A stretch of DNA of 64,000 bases from Dugong dugon. Lineage: Eukaryota > Chordata > Mammalia > Sirenia > Dugongidae. Below, one piece after another: positions 37,255-54,787 of this stretch; positions within the stretch are counted from its first letter, which is position 1, and every line of letters starts with the position of its first letter. The notes beneath the pieces are model-generated. The model was not told the origin of the DNA. It saw only the letters and a list, made by a program, of their open reading frames with translations, and ran no database searches. Location of the stretch: assembly GCA_030035585.1 (NCBI GenBank), contig CM057462.1, positions 138,720,734-138,784,733 on the forward strand, read 5' to 3'. The translations under genes were made by a program, and so were the position numbers.

Positions 37255-40200
37255 TTTACCATGATCAAGTGGGATTTATACCAGGTATGCAGGGATGGTC
37301 TAACATTAGAAAAACAATCAATGTAATCCATCACATAAGTAAAACAAAAGACAAGAACCACTTGATCTTATCAATCGATGCAGAAAAGTCATTTGGCAAA
37401 GTCCAACACCCATTCATGATAAAAACTCTCAACAAAATAGAAATAGAAGGGAAATTCCTGCATATAATTAAGGGCATTTATACAAATGCAATAGCCAACA
37501 TCATCCTAAATGGAGAAACTTTGAAATCATTCTCCTTGAGACCAGGAACCAGACAAGGATGCCCTTTATCTCTACTCTTATTCAACATTGTTCTGGAGGT
37601 CCTAGCCAGAGCCATTAGGCTAGAAAAAGAAATAAAGGGCATCCAAATTAGTAGGGAAGAAGTCAAAGTCTCTCTGTTTGCAGATATATAATCTGATACA
37701 CAGAAAACCCCAAAGAATCCACAAGAAAACTAGTGGAACTAATAGAAGATTTCAGCAAAGTTTTAGGATACAAGATAAACATACAAAAACCAGTTGGATG
37801 CCTTTACACCAACAAAGAGAACCTCGAAGATGAACTTACCAAATCAATACCATTGACAATAGCCCCCAAGAAGATAAAATACTTAGGAATAAATCTAACC
37901 AGAGACATAAAAGATCTATACAATGAAAACTACAAGACACTACTGCAAGAAACCTAAAGAGACCTGCATAAGCAGAACAACATACCTTGCTCATGGATAG
38001 GTAGACTCAATATAGTGAAAATGTCAGTTCTACCCAAAGCGATCTACAGTTACAATACAATCCCCATCCAAATTCCACTGGCATTTTTTTAATGAGATGG
38101 AGAAACAAATCACCAACTTCATATGGAAAGGGAAGAGGCCCCGAATAAGTAAAGCATTACTCAAGAAGAAGAACAAAGTGGGAGGCCTGACACTACCTGA
38201 TTTTAGAACCTATTATACCGCCATGGTAGTCAAAACAGCCTGGTATTGGTACAACAACAGATACATAGACCAATGGAACAGAAGTGATAATCCAGACATA
38301 AATCCATCCACCTATGAGCAGCTGATATTTGACAAAGGCCTGAAGTCCGTTAACTGGGGAAAAGACAGTCTGTTTAACAAATGCTGCTGGCATAACTGGA
38401 TATCCGTCTGCAAAAAACTGAAACAAGACCCATACCTCACACAATTCCTAAAAACTAACTTAAAATGAATTGAAGACTGAAATATAAAATTGAAAACAAT
38501 AAAGATCGTGGAAGACAAAATAGGGACAATGCTAGGAGCTCTGATACATGGCATAAACACAATACGAACCATAAGTAACAATGCACAAGCATCAGAAGAG
38601 AGATAGATAAATGGGAGCTCCTAAAAATCAAAAACACTTATGCTCATCAAAAGACTTCACCAAAAGAGTAAAAAGACAACCTACAGACTGGGAAAAAATT
38701 TTTGGCTATGACAAATCCGATCAGTGTCTAATCTCTAAAATCTACAAGATACTGCAAAACCTCATCAACAGAAAGTCAAATAACCCAATTAAAAATGGGA
38801 AAAGGATATGAACAGGCACTCCACAAAGAGGATATTCAGGCAGTAACAGACACATGAAGAAATGCTCACGATCATTAGCCATTAGAGAAATGCAGAGCAA
38901 AACTACAATGAGATATCATCTCACCCCAAGACTAGTCTTAATCCGAAAACCACAAAATAATAAATGCTGGAGAGGTTGTGGAGGGACTGGAACACTTATA
39001 CACTGTTAGTGGGAATGTAAAATGGTACAACCACTTTGGAAATCAATTTGGTGCTTCCTTAAAAAGCTCGAAACAGAAGTACCATATGATCAAGCTATCT
39101 CGCTCCTTGGAATATACCCTAGAGAAATAAGAGCCGTCACAAGAATAGATATATGCACACCCATGTTCATTTCAGCACTGCTCACAATAGCAAAAAATGG
39201 AAACAACTGAGGTGCGCATCAACGGATGAATGGATAAACAATTATGGTGTATCCACACAATAGAATACTATGCAATGATAAAGAACAATGATGAAGTCGT
39301 GAAACTTCTTATAACATGGAGGAAGCTGGAGGTCATTATGCTGAGTGAATTTAGTCAGTCCCAGAAGGACAAATATTGTACAAGACCACTATTATAAGAA
39401 CTCAAGAAAAGGTTTAAACTCAGAAGAAAACATTCTTTGATGGTTATGAGGCTGGGGAAGGAGGGTGAGGGTTATTCACTAACTATATAGCAGACAAGTA
39501 TTATCTTAGGTGAAGGGAAGGACAACACACACTATAGGGAAAGTCAGCACAACCGGACCAAACCAAAGCTAAGAAGTTTCCTGAATACAATCAAACACTT
39601 TGAGGGACACAGTAGTAGGGGTAGGGGTCTGGGGACCATACTTTCAGGGCACATCTAGGTAAATTGGCATAACAAACTCATTAAGAAAATGTTCTACATC
39701 CTACTTTGGTGAGTGGTGTCTGAGTTCTTAAAAGCTTGCAAGCGGCCATCTAAGATGCATCAATTAGTCCCAACCACTTGGAGTAAAGGAGAACAAAGAA
39801 CACCAAAGACACAAGGAAAGTATTAGCCCAAGAGACAGAATGGGCCATGTAAACCAGATACTTCATCAGCCTGAGACCAGAAGAACTAGATGGTGCCCAG
39901 CTACCACCAATGACCACCCTGACAGGGAACACAACAGAGAGTCCCTGATGGAGCAGGAGAAAGGTGGGGTGCAGATCTCAAATTCTAGTCAGAAGACCAG
40001 ACTTAATGGTCTGACTGAGACTGGAGGAACCCCAGAAAGCATGACCCCTGGATTCTCTATCAGCACAGAACTAAAATAATTTCTGAGGCCAACTCTTCAG
40101 ACAAGGATTGGACTGGACTGTGGGACATAAAGTGATACTCGTGAGGAGTGTGCTTCTTAGCTCAGGTAGATACAAGAGACTAAACGGGCAGCTTCTGTCC

Positions 40201-40370
40201 ATAGGTGGGATGGGAAGGCAGAGAGCGTTAGGAGCTGGTTGAATGGACATGGGGAATCAGGGGTGGAAAGGAGGAGTGTGTGCTGTCACAGTATGTGGAG
40301 AGCAATTAGAGTCACAAAACAATGTACATGTAAATTTTTGTATGGGACAAAATTTTTAAAAATGTTGAAG
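37255..40370 (+). mobile_element. Older L1, 3' half (reverse transcriptase onward, 3' UTR)
   Basis: This resumes exactly where 28896 broke off, at the conserved [13 protein letters not shown] stretch. The ORF2 relic covers about 37255-39400: open pieces 37230-37691, 37733-37957, 38097-38468 and 38611-38811, then the cysteine-rich end near 38960-39210. The catalytic box reads LFAD followed by a frameshift and stop (about 37676-37690), so the second catalytic aspartate is lost. The 3' UTR runs from about 39400 to 40365 and contains GTGAGTGGTGTCTGAGTTCTT-type L1 tail sequence and a decayed A-rich end. The two halves together make about 6.8 kb, a full-length L1. Confidence 0.9.
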
Positions 40371-40563
40371 GATATAGTGCTAGAAGATAAGACCCCTAGG
40401 TTGCAAGGCAGTCAGAAATACTCAGTGGCTGCAACAATGAACTTGAGCATATTAACAAGCATGAAGATGGCACAGGGCCAGGCAATGTTTTGTTCTGTCG
40501 TACATGGGGTTGCCATTAGTTGGAGCCAACTCGACAGCAATTAACAACAACAACCATAACAAA
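40371..40563 (+). mobile_element. RTE-type non-autonomous element, 3' part
   Basis: It continues from GATATAGTGC(T)AGAAG, the same word at which the 5' part stops at 25225. It ends in a tail shared with AfroSINEs (GTTGCCATTAGTTGGAGCC, ACTCGACAGCAATTAACAAC). The 9-bp target duplication ATAGAGAAT follows at 40564-40572. No reverse transcriptase is present between the two parts once the L1s are removed, so this is a short non-autonomous derivative. Confidence 0.65.
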
Positions 40564-40572
40564 ATAGAGAAT

Positions 40573-41407
40573 AGGAGCGAATACTGTGAAATGAAATCGT
40601 TTAACACATGGACTAGACACAGTCTGGAGGGTCAGGGAAGGCTTTCCTGAGCAGGTGATGTTTAAGATGAGGCTCAAAAGACAAGAAAGAAGGAGTCAGC
40701 CTGGTATAGGGAGGATGATGGTGTTGAGGAGAGAGGTTGGCAAGAATACATTCCTTGCAACTAAAACATCATATGTGAAGGCCTTGAGGCATAAAGAGTA
40801 TGGCACATTTAGAGAAGCAGAAAAGGTCCCCCAAGGCTGGAGAATAAAAAGGAAGGAAGGAGAGTAGCAAGAGACAGAAATGGAGAACTTGGCAGAGGGT
40901 CTTCGAGGTCTTGTCATATATTTTCGACTTTATTCTAAGGACAAGAAGAAGACTTCGAAGGATTTACAAGGAATTGGCATTGGGTTTTTAAAAACTCCTT
41001 CCGGCTCCTGTGTGAAGGATGGACTGGAGATGAGCAAGAATGGAAGCTGAGGAGGCCATTGCAATAATCCAGTGGGAGGTGGTAATGGTCTTGATCCAGA
41101 TGGTGGCAGTGGGAAAAATAGAGAAGTGGACAGACTTGAGATGTGTTTTGGTGATAGAATTGACTGGAAGTTGCTGAGGAATTGGATTTGCAGTAAATCG
41201 AAGTTGACCCTTAGGTTTTATGAGTAACTAGCTGGATAGTGATACCATTTTTTGAGAACTGGAAGATGGAAAGGAATGGAGGTGACTCCGAAATACAAGG
41301 TTTTTCTTGGAAGGGGAAACCATGAGCTCCACTGTAGCTATGTTTGAGTCTGAGATGTCTGAGCCATTCAAGTGCAGACGTTAAGTAGGTTGTTTTTGTA
41401 TGTTTGT
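40573..41407 (-). mobile_element. L2 fossil, second part
   Basis: This is the continuation of the L2 relic at 24805-25001. Antisense L2 hallmarks are TCAGGGAAGGCTTTCCTGAG, GACTTTATTCTAAGGACAAG and GCCATTGCAATAATCCAGTG. It encodes nothing on its own. The inverted-repeat homology ends inside it, at 41407, where no repeat boundary is evident. The copied tract therefore stopped at an arbitrary site. Confidence 0.75.
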
Positions 41408-42350
41408 TTTTACATTGCAGCAATAGAAATCTAACTCCCTAAAGCCGGAGAGTCTCAAAAGTGACCTTTCTGATTTGGGTTTTTGACTTTTCATTTGCAC
41501 AAGTGAAGGGCCTGTTCAGATGATTTTTCAAGAAACAAAAATAATCTGACTCAAAGATGGATTCAAGTGTCAAATTCTCCACAAAACTGTTTGCACTTTT
41601 GAAATGAGTTTTTCTAACTCATTTTCATCCCCACTGAGGTTACAACTATTTCTAGGCCAATTTTCAAACAGCCGGGCTCAGGGACCAACTTCTCTCTCTC
41701 TAAAAGTCTGCGGGAAGGAATACTCTTAGAACCTGGGGTCCTAGGAAAACGAGCTCATCTTGGGACACAGGACCACACGTTGATAATAGGACTTACTCTC
41801 TGGATGGTGCACATTTGTTTATTTTTTTCAGTCTTCCCTACTAGACCATCAGCATTTAAGGGTAGAGGTTACATATGCTTGGCATTAGCTGGATATTGGC
41901 ATACTGGATTAATAAATAAAAAAAAAAAATCTTCATTAGTGACGTAAAACCCGTAACTCAACAGAAAAGTGCAGAAAAATGAGATGGGGTGGGGGGAGGA
42001 GGGAGGGGGCGTGGGAAAGGTCAGGAAGAAAACCAGCTTTGAACCATTGTTTTTCAGTGAGTGATCTAATGCTATCTTACCTGAAGCCAAGTCAATGGTA
42101 AAAAAAAAAAATGCAACCAAGCAACAAATTGTTTTGTTTGTGCAATGGCAAACAAACAGTTTGACTGATTTCTTTCAATGAATTGGCTGAATTTAGTAGC
42201 TGAGTAGTAATTTAGCTAGTAACATATCACCCTCTCTAAGGGTAATATGGTATCAGTGTTAGAGGTAGTCTGATGATGTCCATAAATACTTTCATGAAAT
42301 TTCTAGATTTTACTTTAGAGGTTTAGATCTTTTCTTTTTGACCTTTAGGA
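41408..42350. other. Spacer sequence, no gene seen
   Basis: This 943-base tract lies between the left arm and the host L1. I recognise no gene and no clear repeat, apart from short A and T runs near 41919-41929 and 42100-42110. It has no counterpart on the right side. This fits its being ancestral sequence that directly follows the left arm and precedes the minus-strand L1 target site. Confidence 0.6.
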
Positions 42351-46483
<4,133 letters not shown>

Positions 46484-46685
46484 ATTCTCTATTTTGTTAT
46501 GGTTGTTGTTGTTAATTGCTGTCGAGTTGGCTCCAACTAATGGCAACCCCATGTACGACAGAACAAAACATTGCCTGGCCCTGTGCCATCTTCATGCTTG
46601 TTAATATGCTCAAGTTCATTGTTGCAGCCACTGAGTATTTCTGACTGCCTTGCAACCTAGGGGTCTTATCTTCTAGCACTATATC
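46484..46685 (-). mobile_element. RTE-type element 3' part, inverted copy, plus lone target duplication
   Basis: This is the mirror of 40371-40572. It keeps ATTCTCTAT (46484-46492), the reverse complement of the 9-bp duplication, but the partner copy and the RTE 5' part are absent on this side. An orphaned half like this can only be secondary. Confidence 0.65.
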
Positions 46686-49600
46686 CTTCAACATTTTTAA
46701 AAATTTTGTCCCATACAAAAATTTACATGTACATTGTTTTGTGACTCTAATTGCTCTCCACATACTGTGACAGCACACACTCCTCCTTTCCACCCCTGAT
46801 TCCCCATGTCCATTCAACCAGCTCCTAACGCTCTCTGCCTTCCCATCCCACCTATGGACAGAAGCTGCCCGTTTAGTCTCTTGTATCTACCTGAGCTAAG
46901 AAGCACACTCCTCACGAGTATCACTTTATGTCCCACAGTCCAGTCCAATCCTTGTCTGAAGAGTTGGCCTCAGAAATTATTTTAGTTCTGTGCTGATAGA
47001 GAATCCAGGGGTCATGCTTTCTGGGGTTCCTCCAGTCTCAGTCAGACCATTAAGTCTGGTCTTCTGACTAGAATTTGAGATCTGCACCCCACCTTTCTCC
47101 TGCTCCATCAGGGACTCTCTGTTGTGTTCCCTGTCAGGGTGGTCATTGGTGGTAGCTGGGCACCATCTAGTTCTTCTGGTCTCAGGCTGATGAAGTATCT
47201 GGTTTACATGGCCCATTCTGTCTCTTGGGCTAATACTTTCCTTGTGTCTTTGGTGTTCTTTGTTCTCCTTTACTCCAAGTGGTTGGGACTAATTGATGCA
47301 TCTTAGATGGCCGCTTGCAAGCTTTTAAGAACTCAGACACCACTCACCAAAGTAGGATGTAGAACATTTTCTTAATGAGTTTGTTATGCCAATTTACCTA
47401 GATGTGCCCTGAAAGTATGGTCCCCAGACCCCTACCCCTACTACTGTGTCCCTCAAAGTGTTTGATTGTATTCAGGAAACTTCTTAGCTTTGGTTTGGTC
47501 CGGTTGTGCTGACTTTCCCTATAGTGTGTGTTGTCCTTCCCTTCACCTAAGATAATACTTGTCTGCTATATAGTTAGTGAATAACCCTCACCCTCCTTCC
47601 CCAGCCTCATAACCATCAAAGAATGTTTTCTTCTGAGTTTAAACCTTTTCTTGAGTTCTTATAATAGTGGTCTTGTACAATATTTGTCCTTCTGGGACTG
47701 ACTAAATTCACTCAGCATAATGACCTCCAGCTTCCTCCATGTTATAAGAAGTTTCACGACTTCATCATTGTTCTTTATCATTGCATAGTATTCTATTGTG
47801 TGGATACACCATAATTGTTTATCCATTCATCCGTTGATGCGCACCTCAGTTGTTTCCATTTTTTGCTATTGTGAGCAGTGCTGAAATGAACATGGGTGTG
47901 CATATATCTATTCTTGTGACGGCTCTTATTTCTCTAGGGTATATTCCAAGGAGCGAGATAGCTTGATCATATGGTACTTCTGTTTCGAGCTTTTTAAGGA
48001 AGCACCAAATTGATTTCCAAAGTGGTTGTACCATTTTACATTCCCACTAACAGTGTATAAGTGTTCCAGTCCCTCCACAACCTCTCCAGCATTTATTATT
48101 TTGTGGTTTTCGGATTAAGACTAGTCTTGGGGTGAGATGATATCTCATTGTAGTTTTGCTCTGCATTTCTCTAATGGCTAATGATCGTGAGCATTTCTTC
48201 ATGTGTCTGTTACTGCCTGAATATCCTCTTTGTGGAGTGCCTGTTCATATCCTTTTCCCATTTTTAATTGGGTTATTTGACTTTCTGTTGATGAGGTTTT
48301 GCAGTATCTTGTAGATTTTAGAGATTAGACACTGATCGGATTTGTCATAGCCAAAAATTTTTTCCCAGTCTGTAGGTTGTCTTTTTACTCTTTTGGTGAA
48401 GTCTTTTGATGAGCATAAGTGTTTTTGATTTTTAGGAGCTCCCATTTATCTATCTCTCTTCTGATGCTTGTGCATTGTTACTTATGGTTCGTATTGTGTT
48501 TATGCCATGTATCAGAGCTCCTAGCGTTGTCCCTATTTTGTCTTCCACGATCTTTATTGTTTTCAATTTTATATTTCAGTCTTCAATTCATTTTAAGTTA
48601 GTTTTTAGGAATTGTGTGAGGTATGGGTCTTGTTTCAGTTTTTTGCAGACGGATATCCAGTTATGCCAGCAGCATTTGTTAAACAGACTGTCTTTTCCCC
48701 AGTTAACGGACTTCAGGCCTTTGTCAAATATCAGCTGCTCATAGGTGGATGGATTTATGTCTGGATTATCACTTCTGTTCCATTGGTCTATGTATCTGTT
48801 GTTGTACCAATACCAGGCTGTTTTGACTACCATGGCGGTATAATAGGTTCTAAAATCAGGTAGTGTCAGGCCTCCCACTTTGTTCTTCTTCTTGAGTAAT
48901 GCTTTACTTATTCGGGGCCTCTTCCCTTTCCATATGAAGTTGGTGATTTGTTTCTCCATCTCATTAAAAAAATGCCAGTGGAATTTGGATGGGGATTGTA
49001 TTGTAACTGTAGATCGCTTTGGGTAGAACTGACATTTTCACTATATTGAGTCTACCTATCCATGAGCAAGGTATGTTGTTCTGCTTATGCAGGTCTCTTT
49101 AGGTTTCTTGCAGTAGTGTCTTGTAGTTTTCATTGTATAGATCTTTTATGTCTCTGGTTAGATTTATTCCTAAGTATTTTATCTTCTTGGGGGCTATTGT
49201 CAATGGTATTGATTTGGTAAGTTCATCTTCGAGGTTCTCTTTGTTGGTGTAAAGGCATCCAACTGGTTTTTGTATGTTTATCTTGTATCCTAAAACTTTG
49301 CTGAAATCTTCTATTAGTTCCACTAGTTTTCTTGTGGATTCTTTGGGGTTTTCTGTGTATCAGATTATATATCTGCAAACAGAGAGACTTTGACTTCTTC
49401 CCTACTAATTTGGATGCCCTTTATTTCTTTTTCTAGCCTAATGGCTCTGGCTAGGACCTCCAGAACAATGTTGAATAAGAGTAGAGATAAAGGGCATCCT
49501 TGTCTGGTTCCTGGTCTCAAGGAGAATGATTTCAAAGTTTCTCCATTTAGGATGATGTTGGCTATTGCATTTGTATAAATGCCCTTAATTATATGCAGGA

Positions 49601-49801
49601 ATTTCCCTTCTATTTCTATTTTGTTGAGAGTTTTTATCATGAATGGGTGTTGGACTTTGCCAAATGACTTTTCTGCATCGATTGATAAGATCAAGTGGTT
49701 CTTGTCTTTTGTTTTACTTATGTGATGGATTACATTGATTGTTTTTCTAATGTTAGACCATCCCTGCATACCTGGTATAAATCCCACTTGATCATGGTAA
49801 A
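46686..49801 (-). mobile_element. Older L1 3' half, inverted copy
   Basis: This is the mirror of 37255-40370, with the same disrupted LFAD box (about 49366-49380) and the same open pieces (49365-49826, 48588-48959 and others). No 5' half of this L1 exists on this side. One substitution relative to the left copy was seen, at 48526. Confidence 0.93.
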
Positions 49802-50981
49802 TTTTTTTTTTTTTATTGTACTTCAAGTGAAGGCTTGCAGAACAAATAGTTTCTCACGAAGCAGAACTACACATGTTGTTTTATAACATTGGTTAACAAC
49901 CCCACAACATATTAACCCTCTAACTTCTCAACGTCTTTTTTTTTTTTTTTTTTTTGGTGAAACTACACATAGCCAAAGATACACCATTTCAAAAATTTCT
50001 ACATGCACAGTTCAGTGACATTGACTACTCTCTTCCAATTGTGCTGTTATTCTCACTTAAGATGAAGGCTTACAGAACAAAATAGTTTCTCATGTAACAG
50101 TAACTACAAATGTTGCCCTATGACAATGGTTAACAATCTCACAACACATCAACAATAGCCTTACTCAAACTTGGGTTCCTTATCACAAGCTTCCTTCTCC
50201 CGTTCTGCTTTCTGGCCCTTGTCAATGGACTCCTGTATCTCGTTAGTCTCATTTGGTTTTATGGGGCTGTCCACTCCCAGACTGAACAGTGAACCTCGGA
50301 GGTAACTTCACCACTGAGCTAAAAGGGTGTCTGGGGGCCATACTCTCGGGGTTTCTCCAGTCTCCTTTAGGCCACTAAATCTGGTCTTTTTTTTTTTTGT
50401 GAGCTAGAATTATGCTCTACATCCTTCTCCAGCTCTGTCCAGAACCCTCCGTTGTGATCCTGATCAGAGCAGTGAGTGGTGGTAGCCGGGCACCATCTAG
50501 CTGTACTGGACTCAGTCCGGTGAAGGCCTTTGTAGTTGTGGACAATTAGTCCTTTGGACTAATCTCTTCCTTTTATCCTGTCCTCTTCATTCTCACTTGC
50601 TCCTGAAGGGATGAGACCAGTGGAGTATCTTAGATGGCTGCTCACAGGCTTTTAAGACCCCAGACACTACTCACCAAGGTAGAATGGAGAGCATTGTCTT
50701 TATAAGCTGTGTCATGCCAATTGAGCTAGATGTTCCCTGAGACCATGGTCCCCAGAGCTCTCCACCAAGCAATTCAGTCCCTCAGGGAGTTTGGATGTGT
50801 CTATGGGGCTTCCATGACCTTTCCTTGGACAAGTTGTGCTCGTTTCCCCTGTATTGTGTACTGTCTCACCCTTCACCCAAGATACCACTAATCTATTTAG
50901 TATTCCCCCCACCCCACCCCTCCCATCCCAGGTAACCAACAAAGATTGTTACATTTTGTGTGTGAACTTTTTCATGGGTTT

Positions 50982-53900
50982 TTACAATAGAGGTCTCATA
51001 CAATATTTGTCCTTTTGTGATTGACTTATTTCACTCAGCTTAATGTCCTCCAGTTTCATCCATGTTATGAGATGGTTCACAGATTCATTGTTGCTCTTTC
51101 TCGTTGCATAGTACTGCATTGTGTGTATGTACCATAGTTTGTTTATCCATTCATCTGTTGATGGACATCTAAGTTGTTTCCATCGTTTTGCTATTGTGAA
51201 CAATGCTGCCATGAACATAGGTGTGCATATGTCTACTCGAGTGACGACTCTTATTTCTCTAGGATATATTCCTAGGAGTGGAATTGCTGGATCAAATGGT
51301 ATGTCTATTTCTAGCTTTCTGAGGAAGCGCCATATCATTTTCCAAAATGGTTGCATCATTTTGCATTCCCACCAACAGTGCATAAGTGTTCCGATCTCCC
51401 TGCAGCCCCTCCAACATTTGTTATTTCCAGTGTTCTTGATTCGTGCCAGTAATGCTGGGGTGAGATGGTATCTCATTGTGGTTTTAATTTGCATTTCTCT
51501 AATGGCTAGTGTTCACGAGCATTTCCTCTTGTGTCTGTTGGCCATTTGAATGTCTTCTTTGGTGAAGTGTCTGTTCATTTCCTTTGCCCATTTTTTAATA
51601 GGACTGTTTGCCTTTTTGTTGTAGAGGTGTTGGATTTTCTTGTAGATTATGGAGATTAGACCTTTGTCTCACTTGTACTGTCCAAAAATTTTTTCCCAGT
51701 CTGTAGGTTCTCTTTTGACTCTTTTGGTGAAGTCTTTTGAAGAGCATAGGTATTTGATTTTTAGAAGATCCCAGTTATCTAGCTTATCTGTTGGGTTTTG
51801 TGCATTGATGGTTATGGTTTGTATCCTGTTAATGCCATGTATTAAGGCCTGAAGTGTTGGTCCTATTTTTTCTTCTATGAACTTTATAGTTTTAGGCTTT
51901 ATATTCAGGTCTTTGATCCATTTTGAAGTAGTATTTGTATACAGTGTGAGGTATGGGTCCTGTTTCATTTTTTTGCAGATGGGTATCCAATTTTGCCAGC
52001 ACCATTTCTTAAGAAGATTGTATTTTCCCCATTTGATGGACTTTGGGCCTTTGTCGAAGATCAGGTGAATGTAGGTGGATGGATTTACATCTGGGTTCTC
52101 AATTCTGTTCCATTGGTCAATGTATCTGTCGTTGTACCAGTACCAGGTTATTTTGACTACTGTAGCTGTATAGTAGGTTCTGAAGTCAGGTAGTGTGAGT
52201 CCTCCAACTTTATTCTTCTTCTTCACTAGTGCTTTACTTATTTGGGGTTTCTTCCCTTTCCATATAAAGTTAATGATTAGTTTTTCCAACTCTTTGAAGA
52301 ATGTTGTTGGCATTTGGATCAGGATTGTGTTGTATTTGTAAATTTCTTTGGGTAGAATTGTCATTTTCACAATGTTGAGTCAGCCTATCCATGAGCATGG
52401 TATGTTTTTCCATTTATGTAGATCTCTTTGGGTTTCTCGCAGTAGTGTTTTGTAGTTTTCTTTGTATAGGTCTTTTACATCCCTGGTCAGATTTATTCCT
52501 AAGTATCTTATCTTTTTAGGGGTTTTTGAAAATGGTATTGTTTTCCTGATTTCCTTTTCATTGTTCTCCTTATTGGTGTATAGGAATCCAAGTGATTTTT
52601 GTATCCTGCTACTCTGCTGAATCTTTCAATTAGTTCCAGTAGATTTCTCGTGGAGTCTTTAGGGTTTTCTGTGTAGAGCATCATATCATCTGCAAACAGG
52701 GACAGTTTAACATCTTCATTACCAATTTGGATGCCCTTTATTTCTTTTTCTTGCCTTATTGCTCTAGCTAGAACTTCCAGCACAGTGTTAAATAGGAGTG
52801 GTGATAAAGGGCATCCTTGTCTTGTTCTTGTTTTCAAGGGGAATGTTTTCAGCCTCTCTCCATTAAGAATGATGTTGGCTGTTGGTTTTGCATAGATGCC
52901 CTTTATTATGTTGAGATATTCCCCTTCCATACCTATTTGATTGAGAGTTTTTATCAGGAATGGGTGTTGGACTTTGTCAAATGCCTTTTCTGTATCAATT
53001 GAGATGATCATGTGATTCTTTTCTTTCCTTTTATTTATGTGGTGGATTACGTTGATTGATTTTCTAATGTTGAACCATCCTTGCATACCTGGTATGAATC
53101 CTACTTGGTCGTGGTGTATTATTTTTTTGATATGATGATGGATTCTATTGGCTAGAATTTTGTTCAGAATTTTTGCATCTATATTCATGAGAGATATTGG
53201 TCTATAATTTTCTTTTTTGTGACGTCTTTGCCTGGTTTTGGTATCAGCGTTATGCTGGCTTCATAGAATGAATTTGTAAGTGTTGCTTCCTCTTCTATGC
53301 TCTGAAATAGCTTGAGTAGTACTGGTACAAGCTCTTCTGTAAATGTTTTGTAGAATTCAGTGAAGCCACCTGGGCCAGGGCTTTTTTTGGTTGGGAGATT
53401 TTTTATTACCTTTTCAATCTGTTCTCTTGTTATGGGTCTGTTCAGATTTTCAGCATCACTTTGTTGTAGTTTGGGTAGGCTATGTGTTTCTAGAAATTTA
53501 TCCATTTCCTCTAGGTTTTCAAATTTGTTGGAGTATAGTTTTTCTTAATATTCTGTTATAATCCTTTTTATTTCGGTTGGGTCTGTTGTAATGTCCCCCA
53601 TTTCATTTCTTATTTGGGTTATCTGTGTCCTCTCCTGTTTTTCTTTTGTCAGCCTGGCCAGTGGTTTGTCAATTTTGTTGATTCTTTCAAAGAACTAACT
53701 TTTGGTCTTGTTGATTCTTTCTATTGTTTTTCTGTTCTCTATTTCATTTATTTCTGTTCTGATCTTTACTATTTCCTTTCTTCCGCTGGTTGTGGGCTTT
53801 TTTTGCTGTTCTGTTTCTATTTGTTTGAGTTCTGTAGTTAATATTTTGATTTTGTCCCTTTCTTCTCTTTTGATGTGTCCATCTATTCCTATAAATTGTC

Positions 53901-54787
53901 CTCTGAGGACTGCCTTTGCTCTTCCAAAGGTTTTGGTATGATGTGTTTTCATTTTCATTGGATTCTAGGAGTTGTTTGATTCCATCTCTGATTTCTTCTA
54001 TTACCCAGTGATGTGTAAGCAAGGTATTATTCAGTTTCCATGTAGTTGATTGTTTTCCCTTGCTCTTTCTATTGTTGATTTCTACCTTGATGGCATTGTG
54101 GTCAGAGAAGATACTTTGAATTATCTGAACGTTTTGGATCTTGTTGACGATTGCTCTGTGGCCTAACATGTGGTCTATTCTGCAGAATGTTCCGTGTGCA
54201 TTGGAAAAGAATGTGTACTTTGCAGCAGTTGGATGGAGTGTTCTATATATGTCTATGAGGTCAAGTTGGCTGATTGTGCCCTTTAGGTCTTCTGTATCTT
54301 TGCTGAGTTTCTTCTTAGTTGTTCTGTCCTTTACTGAGAGTGGTGTGTTGAAGTCTCCTACTATTATTGTGGAACTGTCAATTTCTCTTTTCAGTGTTGT
54401 TAGAGTTTGTTTTATGTATTTTGGAGCCCTGTCATTGGGTGCGTACATGTTTATTATGGTTATGTCTTCATGATGGATCATCCCCTTAATCATTATATAG
54501 TGTCCTTTTTTGTCTTTTATGGTAGATTTTGGTTTAAAGTCTATTTTATCTGAGATTAGAATTGCCACTCCTGCTCTTTTTTGGTAGTTGTTAGCTTGTT
54601 ATATTTTTTTCCAACCTTTGACTTTTAATAAATTCACATCTTTGTTTCTAAGGTGTGTCTCCTGTAGACAGCATATTGATGGATCCTGTTTTCTTATCCA
54701 TTCTGTCACTCTCCGTCTCTTTATGGGTGCATTGAGTCCATTTACATTCAGTGTAATTATTGATAGATGTGGGTTTGTCGTTGTCAT
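50982..54787 (-). pseudogene. L1 ORF2, inverted copy, same lesions
   Basis: This is the mirror of 32267-36072. Endonuclease, reverse transcriptase (LFADDMMLY) and cysteine-rich regions are recognisable, and the stops and frame changes match the left copy one for one. One codon differs: Val on the left and Ile here, in NPSTY(V/I)HLIF (34984/52070). No part is translatable as a full protein. Confidence 0.93.

Larger units (their letters stand above)
30745..41407 (+). repeat. Left arm of a 10.66-kb near-perfect inverted repeat (source copy)
   Basis: Every position x in this arm matches the reverse complement of position 87054-x (outer part) or 87056-x (inner part) in the right arm. The shift of two comes from two A-runs that are one base longer here (13 v 12 at about 36656-36668; 21 v 20 at about 37100-37120). 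I found four substitutions: 31962/55092, 34984/52070, 36481/50573 and 38530/48526. The arm holds the younger L1 from the end of its 5' UTR to its tail, the 3' half of the older L1, the 3' part of the RTE-type element and an L2 fragment. Sequence homology stops at 41407, where this side continues as unrelated sequence. The comparison was by eye, so a few more differences may exist. Confidence 0.97.
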
